The notes under the pieces: model-generated | Told to the model about the DNA's origin: nothing | Databases searched by the model: none | What the model saw: the letters and a program-made list of their open reading frames with translations, nothing else | Shown here: piece after piece, positions 1-10,682 of the stretch | Position numbering within the stretch: the stretch's first letter is position 1 | Layout: each line of letters opens with the position of its first letter | Translations under genes and position numbers: made by a program | Source of the DNA: Gaiellasilicea sp963761905 | GTDB lineage: Bacteria > Actinomycetota > Thermoleophilia > Gaiellales > Gaiellaceae | Direction: 5' to 3' | NCBI GenBank assembly: GCA_963761905.1 | Contig: CAVXIQ010000008.1 | Location: 248,001 to 312,000 of the forward strand | DNA: 64,000 bases

Positions 1-462
1 CGCGTAGGGGAGGAAGTTTCCGAAGCGCGACGTCTCGCCGCCTCCGACCACGATCGGCGGAGCCGCGTCGACGTCCGCGGCGACGAACCGGAGGAGGCGG
101 GGAGCCCGGCTTCGCACCGAGGCGGTGAAGAGCCGCCACTCCCGGATGTTGCCGCCGCCGAAGTGCAACCAGAGAACGCGATCGCCGGCGAGGGCGAGCG
201 ACGCGATGCCGGTGCCGGTGCTCGTCTGGACGCACGAGGTCGGACGTCGAAACGTCGTCACGCCGCGCGTCTGCAGATTCCAGACGCGAACGCGGTCGCA
301 GTCCCGCGCCGAGCGTCCGTCCGCGTAGGCAACCCGCCGTCCGTCCATCGCCAGCGCGACGACGGGCCCAGGCGTCGTCACCGATCGCACGGTCGTGGCG
401 CTGCCTCCCGGCACGACTGCGAGCCCGGCCAGCACGAGCACGAGTGCGCGGGAAATCCACAT
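1..462 (-). CDS. Secreted beta-propeller-like protein, 3' part outside window
   Basis: An ATG at 460-462 on the minus strand opens 154 codons without a stop up to the left edge, so the C-terminus is missing. The N-terminus (MWISRALVLVLAGLAVV) is a typical signal peptide. The rest alternates short hydrophobic strands and turns, with repeat-like stretches such as VAYADGRSA and VRVWNLQTRGV that recall WD40/TolB-type propeller blades. No catalytic motif is visible. It is divergent from secA, with about 45 bp between the starts. Exported location is well supported; the fold is inferred from strand pattern only. Confidence 0.6.
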   Translation of the reverse strand, partial: MWISRALVLVLAGLAVVPGGSATTVRSVTTPGPVVALAMDGRRVAYADGRSARDCDRVRVWNLQTRGVTTFRRPTSCVQTSTGTGIASLALAGDRVLWLHFGGGNIREWRLFTASVRSRAPRLLRFVAADVDAAPPIVVGGGETSRFGNFLPYA

Positions 463-506
463 CCTGCGACCGTACAACCAGCCTGTTAGCCCGCCGTGAA
501 GCTCAG

Positions 507-3212
<2,706 letters not shown>

Positions 3213-3224
3213 GCGCCGCGCACG

Positions 3225-3551
3225 TCAGCCGCCGGCGAGCTTGACCCGGTAGCCCTTTGCCTGGAGTAGCTCGGCGGCCTTCTCACGGTGGTCGCCCTGG
3301 ATCTCGATGGCGTCAGCCTTCACGGCGCCGCCGGAGCCGCAGCGCCGCTTCAGCTCGCTCGCAAGAGGCCCCAGCTCGCCTGCGGGAAGACCGCGGACGA
3401 TCGTCACCGTCTTGCCGCCGCGGCCGCCCTTCTCGCGAAAGATCCGCACGACTCCGTCGTTCGGCGGCATCGGCTTCGGATCAGCCGGCCGGCGATCGGC
3501 GCTGCGCCGGTCGCCGCCGTCCGTCGAGTAGACGAGTCGGCTCTCGCTCAT
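3225..3551 (-). CDS. yciH: SUI1/eIF1-family translation factor YciH
   Basis: A 108-residue protein whose C-terminal 75 residues form a SUI1 domain. Key blocks are VVRIFREKGGRGGKTVTIV, GLPAGELGPLASELKRRCG, GAVKADAIEIQGDH and KAAELLQAKGYRVKLAGG. Bacterial YciH proteins are homologues of eIF1 and are thought to influence start-site fidelity. The ATG at 3551 was chosen over the upstream one at 3572 because a TACGAT -10 box ends exactly 7 nt before it, implying a leaderless message. The gene is convergent with secA, with 12 bp between stops. Confidence 0.9.
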   Translation of the reverse strand: MSESRLVYSTDGGDRRSADRRPADPKPMPPNDGVVRIFREKGGRGGKTVTIVRGLPAGELGPLASELKRRCGSGGAVKADAIEIQGDHREKAAELLQAKGYRVKLAGG

Positions 3552-3558
3552 CAGGCGG

Positions 3559-3564
3559 ATCGTA
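3559..3564 (-). promoter_or_regulatory. -10 box of yciH (leaderless start)
   Basis: TACGAT on the minus strand followed by 7 nt and then the ATG of yciH, so transcription should begin at or next to the start codon. Confidence 0.6.
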
Positions 3565-3628
3565 GTCGGCACACATTCGGGTCGAAGACGTCACACCTCT
3601 GTGACACGTTCTTGCGTACCGTGTTCTC

Positions 3629-3649
3629 AGGGGCCCTCATCGGCCCCCT
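3629..3649. promoter_or_regulatory. GC-rich hairpin between yciH and prfB
   Basis: AGGGGCC and GGCCCCCT flank a six-base loop in the 157-bp divergent gap between yciH and prfB. It lies upstream of the prfB -10 box and so is probably outside the prfB mRNA. Function unknown. Confidence 0.35.
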
Positions 3650-3696
3650 GGGGGCACGTGGACGACGGCTCGCGTGAGTGGGCTAGGCGCGTGGGC

Positions 3697-3702
3697 TAGG
3701 AT
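3697..3702 (+). promoter_or_regulatory. -10 box of prfB (leaderless start)
   Basis: TAGGAT ends 6 nt before the GTG start of prfB; no Shine-Dalgarno sequence lies between. Confidence 0.6.
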
Positions 3703-3708
3703 CGGCGC

Positions 3709-4814
3709 GTGTCCGAGACCGCGATCCCGCTCGACCAGCAGCTCGAGGAGATCAGAGCCCAGCTTCTCTGGGTTCGTGATTACCTTTGACCCGGACGCCG
3801 TCTCTGCCCGCATAGCCGAGCTCGAAGAAGAGCTCGCCCAACCAGGCTTCTGGGACGACCAGGCCCGCGCCGCCCGCGTCTCGACCGAGCACTCCCGCCT
3901 CAGCAAGCGCCTCGAGCGCTACGAGCGGCTCCAGCGCGAGCACGACGACGCCGCCGAGCTGCTCGCGATGGATCCGGAGCTCGGCGCCGAGATCGAGGCA
4001 CAGCTCCAGCCGCTCCGCGGCGAGCTCGCGCGCCTCCAGGAGGACGCCCTCTTCACCGGCGAGTACGACGGCGGCGACGCCGTCGCCTCGATCCACTCCG
4101 GCACGGGCGGCACGGACGCCCAGGACTGGGCCGAGATGATGCTGCGCATGTACCTCCGCTGGGCCGACGACCGCGGCTTCCAGGCCGAGCTGATCGAGGC
4201 GAGCCCGGGGGAGGAGGCGGGGCTCAAGTCGGCGACGTTCACCGTCAAGGGCGAGAACGCCTACGGGATCATGAAGGCCGAGCGCGGCGTCCACCGGCTC
4301 GTGCGGCAGTCGCCGTTCGACAGCGCCCACCGCCGCCACACCGCGTTCTCGCAGGTGGTCGTCGCGCCGCTCCTCGCCGGACGAGAGCGAGGTCGAGATC
4401 GACGAGACCGACCTTCGGATCGACACCTACCGCGCGTCGGGCGCGGGCGGCCAGCACGTGAACAAGACCGATTCGGCAGTCCGGATCACGCACATTCCGT
4501 CGGGAATCGTCGTCCAATGCCAGAACGAGCGCTCGCAGACCTCGAACAAGCAGACGGCGCTCCGGATCCTCAAGTCGCGGCTCGTGGAGCTCCAGGAGGA
4601 AGAGCGCGAAGCGGAGCTCGCGAAGGAGCGCGGGGCCGCGCAGGACATCGGCTTCGGGAGTCAAATCCGCAGCTATGTCCTTCACCCGTACCAGCTCGTC
4701 AAGGATCACCGGACCGACTTCGAAGTGGGCAACACGCAGGGAGTTCTCGACGGCAACCTCGACGGGTTCGTCCACGCGTATCTGCTCGCGAAGGCGACGG
4801 GGCGGGTCGTTTAG
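3709..4814 (+). CDS. prfB: Peptide chain release factor 2 (programmed frameshift, plus an extra indel)
   Basis: RF2 ends translation at UAA and UGA. The GTG at 3709 opens 26 sense codons (VSETAIPLDQQLEEIRAQLL... VRDYL) ending at an in-frame TGA (3787-3789) inside CTT TGA C, the standard RF2 +1 frameshift site. After the shift the reading continues DPDAVSARIAELEEEL. The RF2 tripeptide SPF (VRQSPFDSAHRRH) and the catalytic GGQ (SGAGGQHVNKTDSAVR) are present. A second, unexpected shift is needed near 4374-4378: the frame with SPF and the frame with PDESEVEID...GGQ differ by one base, as if one extra base were inserted in the CTCCTCGCCGG stretch. Since RF2 is essential, a sequencing error is the likeliest cause. 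Confidence 0.92.
3784..3790 (+). promoter_or_regulatory. prfB programmed +1 frameshift site
   Basis: CTT TGA C, the slippery codon and autoregulatory UGA used by RF2 genes. Low RF2 lets the ribosome slip +1 and make more RF2. The usual AGGGGG stimulator three bases upstream is absent; the preceding bases are GTTCGTGATTAC. Confidence 0.85.
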
Positions 4815-4835
4815 CGACGGGCATCGGCTAGACTG

Positions 4836-5759
4836 ATGGCTCCAGAGACCGGAGCTTCCCGCCACCATGCGGGGGCTTCCTCGGTGAATCCGGTGCAGGA
4901 ACCAGACGTCGACACCCAGGTGACTCCCGCCCGCGAAAGCGCGGACGGGAACGGCGCCATGCCTCCAGGTATCGGGCCCGCCGGTCTGGCCGAAAACGGT
5001 GCCACGACGGTCGCCGAGCGCGACGAGCTCTTCGAGCCGGCCGGCCCCGACCCGACCGCGCCGGGCTCGGGGACGATGATCGTCTTCGAGCGCGTGACGA
5101 AGATCTACGAGCCGAATGTCGTCGCGTTGAACGACGTCTCGTTCGCGATCGACAAGGGCGAGTTCGTCTTCGTCGTCGGCGCGTCCGGCTCCGGCAAGTC
5201 GACGATGATCCGCCTCCTTCTGAAGGAGCTCGAGCCGACCTCGGGCCGGGTCGTCGTCGGCGGTCGCGACCTGACGCGGCTCAAGCGCTCGCGCGTGCCG
5301 CTCCTGCGCCGCAACGTCGGCTGCGTCTTCCAGGACTTCAAGCTCCTGCCGAACCGCACGGCCGGCGAGAACATCGCCTACGCGCTCAAGGTGCAGGGCG
5401 AGAGCAAGGCGAGCATCCGCCGCAACGTGCCCGAGGTGCTCTCGCTCGTCGGCCTCTCCGACAAGACCGGCTCGCTTCCGGACGAGCTCTCCGGCGGCGA
5501 GCAGCAGCGCGTCTCGATCGCGCGCGCCGTCGTCAACCACCCGCCGCTCCTGATCTGCGACGAGCCGACCGGGAACCTCGACCCCGACACGTCGGTCGGG
5601 ATCATGCAGCTCCTCTACCGGATCAACCGCGCCGGCACGACCATCCTGATGGTCACCCACGACCGCGAGATGGTCGACAAGATGCGCAAGCGCGTGATCG
5701 CGCTCGAGGACGGGCGGCTTGCGCGGGACGAGCGACGCGGCGGGTACACCTCCGAATGA
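4836..5759 (+). CDS. ftsE: Cell-division ABC transporter ATPase FtsE, with N-terminal extension
   Basis: FtsE pairs with FtsX to control peptidoglycan hydrolases at the division septum. The conserved part starts at ATG 5076 (MIVFERVTKIYEPNVVALND). Walker A GASGSGKST, Q-loop FQDFKLLP, signature LSGGEQQRVSIARAV, Walker B LLICDEPTGNLD and switch His MVTHDRE are all intact. The frame is open upstream for 80 more codons, a Pro/Ala/Gly-rich stretch without known domain. True start is uncertain: ATG 4836 sits one base after a TAGACT box and so would fall upstream of that transcription start, leaving GTG 4884, ATG 4956 or ATG 5076, the last preceded by GGGG. Confidence 0.9.
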   Translation: MAPETGASRHHAGASSVNPVQEPDVDTQVTPARESADGNGAMPPGIGPAGLAENGATTVAERDELFEPAGPDPTAPGSGTMIVFERVTKIYEPNVVALNDVSFAIDKGEFVFVVGASGSGKSTMIRLLLKELEPTSGRVVVGGRDLTRLKRSRVPLLRRNVGCVFQDFKLLPNRTAGENIAYALKVQGESKASIRRNVPEVLSLVGLSDKTGSLPDELSGGEQQRVSIARAVVNHPPLLICDEPTGNLDPDTSVGIMQLLYRINRAGTTILMVTHDREMVDKMRKRVIALEDGRLARDERRGGYTSE

Positions 5760-6646
5760 GGCTCCGGCTGCTCTTCTCCGAGTCGTTCCGCTCGCTCGCC
5801 GCGAACGTCTCGACCACCGTCGCCGCGACGATGACCGTGCTGATCGGGATGTTCCTCCTCGGCCTCTTCATCGCGCTCGGCTCCTGGGCGCAGGACTTCG
5901 GCCAGACACAGAAGGAGAAGCTGCTCGTCAAGGTCTACTTCTGCACGCCCGACACGTGCGCCAAGGAGGCGACTCCGGCGCAGATCAACGCCGTGCGGCG
6001 CCAGCTCGAGTCGAACCGGCTCGTCGACGAGGTCACGTTCGTCCCGAAGGCCGAGGCGCTCGACCGGATGCGGAAGCAGACGCCGGAGCTCGTCGAGAAT
6101 CTGAGCTCGAACCCCTTGCCCGACGCGTTCGAGATCAAGGCGCGCGACGGCGCGGACGTGAGGTTGATCAGCGCTTCGCTCCGGCAACCAACGAGGCCGG
6201 CGGGAGTGGAGAAGATCAAGGACGGCGACGAGGTCTCGGATCAGGTCGTGAACGTCGCCCGTGTGCTCACGCTCGCCTTCCTCGTCGCGACGATCGTCCT
6301 CCTCGTCTCCTCGGCCCTCCTGATCGCGAACACGATCAGGCTCTCGATCTTCTCGCGCCGCCGCGAGATCGAGGTGATGAAGCTCGTCGGCGCGACCAAC
6401 TGGTTCGTCCGCGGACCGTTCATGCTCGAGGGCTTGATCTGTGGCGTCGTCGGCTCCGTGATCGCGATCCTGATGCTGCTCGTCGCCAAGGAAGCGGCGC
6501 TGCCCGCGATCACGAACCGGCTCAGCTCGAGCTCGGGCGTCGAGGCCTGGCCGTTCGTCTACATCTCCGCGATCATCCTCGTCGTCGGGATCACGGTCGG
6601 CGCGGTCGGGTCGGGTCTCACCATCCGCCGCTTCCTGAACGTCTGA
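5756..6646 (+). CDS. ftsX: Cell-division protein FtsX
   Basis: The membrane partner of FtsE, 296 residues, overlapping ftsE by ATGA (5756-5759). One membrane helix near residues 20-45 is followed by an extracytoplasmic domain of about 120 residues, with two cysteines in FCTPDTCAKE. Three further helices lie near 170, 225 and 265. That is the standard FtsX topology, in which the external loop activates cell-wall hydrolases. The cytoplasmic loop contains the typical ISRLSIFSRRREIEVMKLVG-like sequence (seen here as IRLSIFSRRREIEVMKLVGA). Confidence 0.93.
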   Translation: MRLRLLFSESFRSLAANVSTTVAATMTVLIGMFLLGLFIALGSWAQDFGQTQKEKLLVKVYFCTPDTCAKEATPAQINAVRRQLESNRLVDEVTFVPKAEALDRMRKQTPELVENLSSNPLPDAFEIKARDGADVRLISASLRQPTRPAGVEKIKDGDEVSDQVVNVARVLTLAFLVATIVLLVSSALLIANTIRLSIFSRRREIEVMKLVGATNWFVRGPFMLEGLICGVVGSVIAILMLLVAKEAALPAITNRLSSSSGVEAWPFVYISAIILVVGITVGAVGSGLTIRRFLNV

Positions 6647-6648
6647 GC

Positions 6649-8289
6649 TTGGCCTCCCGCCGAGAGCACCGCGGCGGCCGCCAGAAGCGACCGAGCCGAG
6701 CGCAGCGCCGGGCGCGTCAGCAGCGCCACGTCCCACGCTTGCCGGAGCCGGAGATCCGGCTTCCGACCCGCGCCGCCGAGCCCGAGACCGTGGTCGCCCA
6801 CCTCGGCCCGACGAACTCCGGCAAAACGCACGCGGCGCTCGAGTTTCTCGCCGAGTCCGGGCGCGGGATCTTCGCCGCGCCGCTGCGGATGCTGGCGCAG
6901 GAGGCGCATCGCAAGCTCGTCGCGCAACTCGGCGACGAGCGCGTCGGCCTCGTCACCGGCGAGGAACGGGTCAACGAGCACGCGCCGATCATCTGCTGCA
7001 CCGCCGAGATGGCGCCGCTGCGTGGTGAGGTGCTCGTGCTCGACGAGATCCAGTGGGCGGAGGACGAGGAGCGCGGCTCGGCGTGGACGCGGCTCCTCCT
7101 GGCCGGCGAGTACCGCCACATCCTCCTGCTCGGCGCCGTCGAGGCGCTGCCGCTCGTCCAGAACGCGTTCCCGGAGGCGGAGATCCGCTTCTTCGAGCGC
7201 AAGGCGCCGCTCGACTGGACCGGGGAGGTCGCCTTCAACTCGCTCCGGCCAGGAACGGTCGTCGTCGCCTTCAGCCGGCGCGCCGTGCTCGCGCTCGCCG
7301 GAGAGCTGAACCGCCGCCACGCCGGCCGGGTCGCCGTCCTCTACGGCGCGATGCCGCTCGCCTCCCGCCGCGTCGAGATCGACCGCTTCCTCAACGGCGA
7401 CGCCGACTTCTGCGCCTCCACAGACGTGCTCGGCCACGGCGTCAACCTCCCCTGCGAGACGCTGCTCTTCGCCGAGACGACGAAGTTCGACGGCGTCGAG
7501 CGGCGCGATCTCCATTCCTGGGAGATCGCGCAGATCGCCGGCCGGGCCGGCCGCTTCGGGCTCGTCGAGCGTGGCCATGTCGGCGTCCTGACCGGGATCG
7601 TCTGGGCGCAGGCGGACGCACAGATCGTCGAGTCGGCGCTCGTCCCGCACGTCGAGCTCGGAGACGGCCACTTCGGCTATCGCGTCGTCGACACGGCGCG
7701 GATCAGGCCTCGCCTCGAGGATCTGCCGATCGAGAATCCGGCGCAGCTCGCCGCTGCGCTGCGGGCCTGGCACACCGCCGCGCTCCGCCAGTGGGCGACA
7801 GAGGGCTGGCTCTCGGTCGAGTCGATCGGCCCGCTCCTGAACCGGCTCGACACCGTTCAGCGACGGCTCCGCGAGCGAGGACGGAAGCTCGCCCTCGAGC
7901 AGACCTGGAAGCTCGTCAACGCGCCGGTCGACGACGACAATCTCGAGCTGCTGGCGACACTCGCGCTCGCCGTTGCCGGCGACCGCGCTCAGAAGCCCAT
8001 CCTCACCTACCTGCTCGACGCCGGCCGGCTCCGCGACGCGTCTCTCGAGGATGCGGAGCAGGCGGCGCGCACCGCGAGCATCCTCCGCTGGTTCGCGCTC
8101 CAGTACCCCGACGTCGGCGGCGTCACGATCGAGAAGGCGGCGGCGCTCGAGCAGGCCGCATCGGAGCGCGTCAGCGCGAGGCTCGCGGCCGAGGTGCGCT
8201 CGCCGAGCGTCGGCCGCTGCCGCTCGTGCGGCCAGAGCTGCGCGCCCTGGTTCCCGCTCTGCGACCGCTGCTTTCAGGGCAGACGCTAG
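6649..8289 (+). CDS. SUV3-like DExH RNA helicase with C-terminal zinc ribbon
   Basis: Superfamily 2 helicase of about 546 residues that matches the Suv3/SUPV3L1 family in sequence pattern. Motif I is LGPTNSGKTHAAL (near residue 53), motif II VLVLDEIQWAEDEERGSAWT, motif V DVLGHGVNLPCETLLF and motif VI QIAGRAGRFG. Suv3 is the helicase of the mitochondrial RNA degradosome, with relatives in some bacteria, so a role in structured-RNA decay is inferred. The last 25 residues hold two CxxC pairs (CRSCGQSC and CDRC), a probable zinc ribbon. The start is unclear: TTG 6649, 2 bp after ftsX, is the furthest upstream in-frame start candidate, and the N-terminal 45 residues are Arg-rich. It probably belongs to the ftsEX transcript. 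Confidence 0.85.
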   Translation: MASRREHRGGRQKRPSRAQRRARQQRHVPRLPEPEIRLPTRAAEPETVVAHLGPTNSGKTHAALEFLAESGRGIFAAPLRMLAQEAHRKLVAQLGDERVGLVTGEERVNEHAPIICCTAEMAPLRGEVLVLDEIQWAEDEERGSAWTRLLLAGEYRHILLLGAVEALPLVQNAFPEAEIRFFERKAPLDWTGEVAFNSLRPGTVVVAFSRRAVLALAGELNRRHAGRVAVLYGAMPLASRRVEIDRFLNGDADFCASTDVLGHGVNLPCETLLFAETTKFDGVERRDLHSWEIAQIAGRAGRFGLVERGHVGVLTGIVWAQADAQIVESALVPHVELGDGHFGYRVVDTARIRPRLEDLPIENPAQLAAALRAWHTAALRQWATEGWLSVESIGPLLNRLDTVQRRLRERGRKLALEQTWKLVNAPVDDDNLELLATLALAVAGDRAQKPILTYLLDAGRLRDASLEDAEQAARTASILRWFALQYPDVGGVTIEKAAALEQAASERVSARLAAEVRSPSVGRCRSCGQSCAPWFPLCDRCFQGRR

Positions 8290-8564
8290 AGCACGGGTAC
8301 GCGGTAGTGGCGCGCGACGAGGATCGTCAGCGCCGAGATCACCATCGCCACGATGTTCGGGACGATGATCGCCCAGTTGTCGCTGGCGATCCCGTACGAG
8401 AACCAGAGCGCGAAGCCGACGAGCAGCACGCCCTGATAGGCGATCGAGACGCCGTGCGAGCTCTGGTGGCGGACGATCGCGCGGATCTGGAGGAGCGGCG
8501 AGATCGCCATCAGGATCCCGTACGAGGACGCGATGAAGGCGAGCGCGGTCTCGGCGGTCACGCG
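8286..8564 (-). CDS. SemiSWEET / PQ-loop sugar transporter
   Basis: A 92-residue protein of three membrane helices with the PQ-loop-like element ISPLLQIRAIVRHQSSHGVS in the first half. This is the size and layout of bacterial SemiSWEETs, which work as dimers and let small sugars cross the membrane. GTG 8564 is the chosen start because the open frame upstream overlaps the smpB start and has no membrane-protein character. It is convergent with the helicase gene, the two stops sharing four bases. Substrate cannot be told from sequence. Confidence 0.75.
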   Translation of the reverse strand, partial: RVTAETALAFIASSYGILMAISPLLQIRAIVRHQSSHGVSIAYQGVLLVGFALWFSYGIASDNWAIIVPNIVAMVISALTILVARHYRVPVL

Positions 8565-8576
8565 GTTGACGCTACC

Positions 8577-8582
8577 TACAAT
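8577..8582 (+). promoter_or_regulatory. -10 box of smpB (leaderless start)
   Basis: TACAAT, close to the ideal -10 consensus, ends 6 nt before the smpB ATG. Confidence 0.7.
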
Positions 8583-8588
8583 CCTGCG

Positions 8589-9053
8589 ATGGCCAAGCCC
8601 ACCGGAACGAAGCAGATCGCCGAGAATCGGCGCGCCCGGCACGACTACGAGCTGCTCGAGCGCTACGAGGCCGGGATCGTCCTGACGGGCACCGAGGTGA
8701 AGTCGCTGCGCGAAGGCCGGGTCGTGCTCGGGCAGGCATACGCGGACATCCGCGGGCTCGAGGCCTGGTTAATCGGCGCCGAGATCGCCGAGTACGGCCA
8801 CGGCAACATCGCGAACCATGACCCGACGCGCGACCGGAAGCTGCTGCTCAAGCGCCACGAGATCTCGACGCTCCACGGCAAGGTCCGGGAGAAGGGATTG
8901 ACGCTCGTGCCGACGCGGCTCTACTTCAAGGACGGCAAGGTGAAGCTGGAAATCGCGGTCGCGCGCGGCAAGGAGCGGATCGACAAACGGCGCGACCTCG
9001 CGACGAAGGACGCCAAGCGGCAGATGGAGCGGGCGCTCAAGTCGCAGCGATAG
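8589..9053 (+). CDS. smpB: tmRNA-binding protein SmpB
   Basis: A 154-residue SmpB, the partner that carries tmRNA into stalled ribosomes. Family blocks are visible: IAENRRARHDYELLERYEAG, LTGTEVKSLREG, NIANHDPTRDRKLLLKRHEI and the basic C-terminal tail KERIDKRRDLATKDAKRQME, which reads the empty mRNA channel. It lies about 930 bp upstream of ssrA, its RNA partner; smpB and ssrA are often close neighbours. Confidence 0.96.
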   Translation: MAKPTGTKQIAENRRARHDYELLERYEAGIVLTGTEVKSLREGRVVLGQAYADIRGLEAWLIGAEIAEYGHGNIANHDPTRDRKLLLKRHEISTLHGKVREKGLTLVPTRLYFKDGKVKLEIAVARGKERIDKRRDLATKDAKRQMERALKSQR

Positions 9054-9954
9054 AGCCGCGCACGATCACGGTTCCAGGTTCGAGCACGTAGCCGTGCTTC
9101 GCGTTCAGGTGCCGGATCGGGGCGTTGCGAACCTCATTCGCGGTCTGGAGCGACTCGTAGCCGTTCTCCTTGGCCCACGCGATCTGCGTTGCCTTCAACG
9201 CCGCCGCGATCCCTCGGCCGCGCTGCGCCCGCTTGACGCCGGTGAGGTCGTGGAAGGCGCGATCCGTTCGCTCGGCGGAGAAGGACAGCTTCGCGTAGCC
9301 GAGCACGGCGCCGGCTTCGAGAGCGACGAAGACCGCGTCGCGCCGATCCTCGACGCCGCCCATGTCGCGGTCGAGCCACTCCTCGAACGTGCCGGTGTCG
9401 GTCTCCTCCTCTCCCGGGATGTCCGGTTGGGCCTCGCGCGCGACCTCCCAGAGCCCCTCGGCGAGCTCGGGCCGCTCGGCCCAGGTGACGATCTCGATCC
9501 CCGGCGGCGGCGTGACGGTCGGCGTGTCGATCGCCGTCAGGTCGAGCACCATCCGGGAGTTGCGGCCCGACTCGTGGTAGCCGCGAGCAGAAGCCCAGGC
9601 GAGGCTGCCGTCGTCGTCCTCGGCGACGGGCGCGTCGAGCTCGGTCGCGCCGTGCTCCCGGCCCAGCGCTCGATCGTCCTGGCGGAGCTCGTCGCCGATG
9701 CCGTGCCCGCGCTGCTCCGGGACGACGAGCACGCTCCCGATGGCTCGGTGGGGCGGCGTGTGCCAGCCCGTGAGCGCGTAACCGGCGCCGGCGACAGCGC
9801 CGTTCTCCTCCGCGAGCAGCCAGATCATGGCCTCGGCCTGCCGCCTCCAATCGATGAGTCCCGCGACGCCGCCCATCTCTTCGCGCGGCATCGCGAGCGC
9901 GACCACGCCGATCAGCTTCTCGAGCTCGTCCTCGCCGATCTCCCGGATCTCCAC
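9037..9954 (-). CDS. Tandem GNAT-family N-acetyltransferase
   Basis: A 305-residue protein made of two GNAT folds. Acetyl-CoA pyrophosphate-loop motifs are VVPEQRGHGIG (first half, near residue 80) and VKRAQRGRGIAAAL (second half, near 245). The second half ends with the family's NxxxxxxNxxxGF-like pattern NAPIRHLNAKHGYVLEPGTV. Double-GNAT proteins are common in actinobacteria and acetylate diverse small amines; the substrate is unknown. Its 3' end overlaps the 3' end of smpB by 17 bp in convergent orientation. Confidence 0.8.
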   Translation of the reverse strand: MEIREIGEDELEKLIGVVALAMPREEMGGVAGLIDWRRQAEAMIWLLAEENGAVAGAGYALTGWHTPPHRAIGSVLVVPEQRGHGIGDELRQDDRALGREHGATELDAPVAEDDDGSLAWASARGYHESGRNSRMVLDLTAIDTPTVTPPPGIEIVTWAERPELAEGLWEVAREAQPDIPGEEETDTGTFEEWLDRDMGGVEDRRDAVFVALEAGAVLGYAKLSFSAERTDRAFHDLTGVKRAQRGRGIAAALKATQIAWAKENGYESLQTANEVRNAPIRHLNAKHGYVLEPGTVIVRGSIAAT

Positions 9955-9964
9955 GCGCCGAGGC

Positions 9965-9970
9965 TACAAT
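9965..9970 (+). promoter_or_regulatory. -10 box of ssrA
   Basis: TACAAT lies 17 nt upstream of the mature tmRNA 5' end, consistent with a short processed leader. Confidence 0.65.
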
Positions 9971-9987
9971 GCGCCCAACACACATAC

Positions 9988-10351
9988 GGGGGCGACCTGG
10001 TTTCGACGTGGTCGGTTCTCCGGCAGAGCTGCAAGCCGAGGTCCCCGGTCGGCCTCGTAAATCAACCGGGAAAAAGAACAAATGCGAAGAACGATCTCGC
10101 ACTCGCTGCCTAGGTAACTAGGAATCGGCGACGTCGCTCCTGGCTCGGCCCGAGGTCAGGTAAGCGGCGCCAACGTTCGGGCTCGGCGCCGAGGGAGAGT
10201 CGATCGCCCGAGGCGCGACATTTGAGGATCGACTAGTCCGTCGGTAGGTCGTCTGCGAACCGGCCGCCGGGCGAAACCAAAGCGCAGACTACGCTTGTAG
10301 AGGTTCTGTCCGGTGCGTCCGCGGACGCGGGTTCGATTCCCGCCGCCTCCA
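9988..10351 (+). ncRNA. ssrA: Transfer-messenger RNA
   Basis: The 5' end GGGGGCGACCTGGTTTCGAC is a textbook tmRNA start, and its acceptor strand pairs with CGCCTCC near 10344-10350. The T-arm GCGGG-TTCGATT-CCCGC lies at 10327-10343. CCA is not encoded. The tag frame reads GKRTNAKNDLALAA from GGA 10069 to a stop at 10111-10113, ending in the usual ALAA degradation signal. tmRNA rescues stalled ribosomes and marks the product for proteolysis. Its 3' end is duplicated downstream (see the att-like repeats). Confidence 0.97.
10327..10351 (+). repeat. att-like repeat, copy 1 (inside ssrA)
   Basis: A 25-bp sequence forming the T-arm and 3' acceptor strand of tmRNA. It recurs exactly at 11466-11490 and with one mismatch at 12808-12832. 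The 3' ends of tRNA and tmRNA genes are the usual targets of tyrosine-recombinase elements. Confidence 0.85.
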
Positions 10352-10682
10352 TCATCCCTGCAAATCGCCGCCTTCGGGCGGCGTGCGCGGGACGAAGTGT
10401 TCCCCCGGCGAGCTACGACTCGTCGTCGCGCGAGTCGGCTTCCCGCATCCGCGCCAATGCCTCCATCGCCGCTCGAGGTCGCGCCGTCGAATTTCTGCAA
10501 CGTGCCTCTTTCCAAGAGACTCGATCGACGCGGTTGTGAGCGTCTGCAGTATGTGCTGAAGCGCCACCCACGCCGATTCACCCGCAACGGGACGCCACGG
10601 ACGCCTTACCATCCAGATCGCCGGCTGAGGAGCGGCTCCGCGTCGTGATGACTTGGACAGACCACGAGACCAGGAGACGAAC
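10352..10682. other. Non-coding stretch after ssrA
   Basis: About 330 bp with the ssrA terminator hairpin at its start and the ribosome site AGGAGA just before the next gene. Nothing else is recognised. Confidence 0.5.
10366..10383 (+). terminator. ssrA terminator hairpin
   Basis: CGCCGCC-TTCG-GGCGGCG, a 7-bp stem with a stable UUCG tetraloop, 14 nt past the tmRNA 3' end. No T-tract follows. It lies inside the inserted segment. Confidence 0.6.

Noticed and set aside
4829..4834. TAGACT as leaderless promoter for ftsE at ATG 4836
   Set aside because: Only one base separates the box from that ATG; transcription would start inside or after it, unlike the 6-7 nt spacing of other genes.
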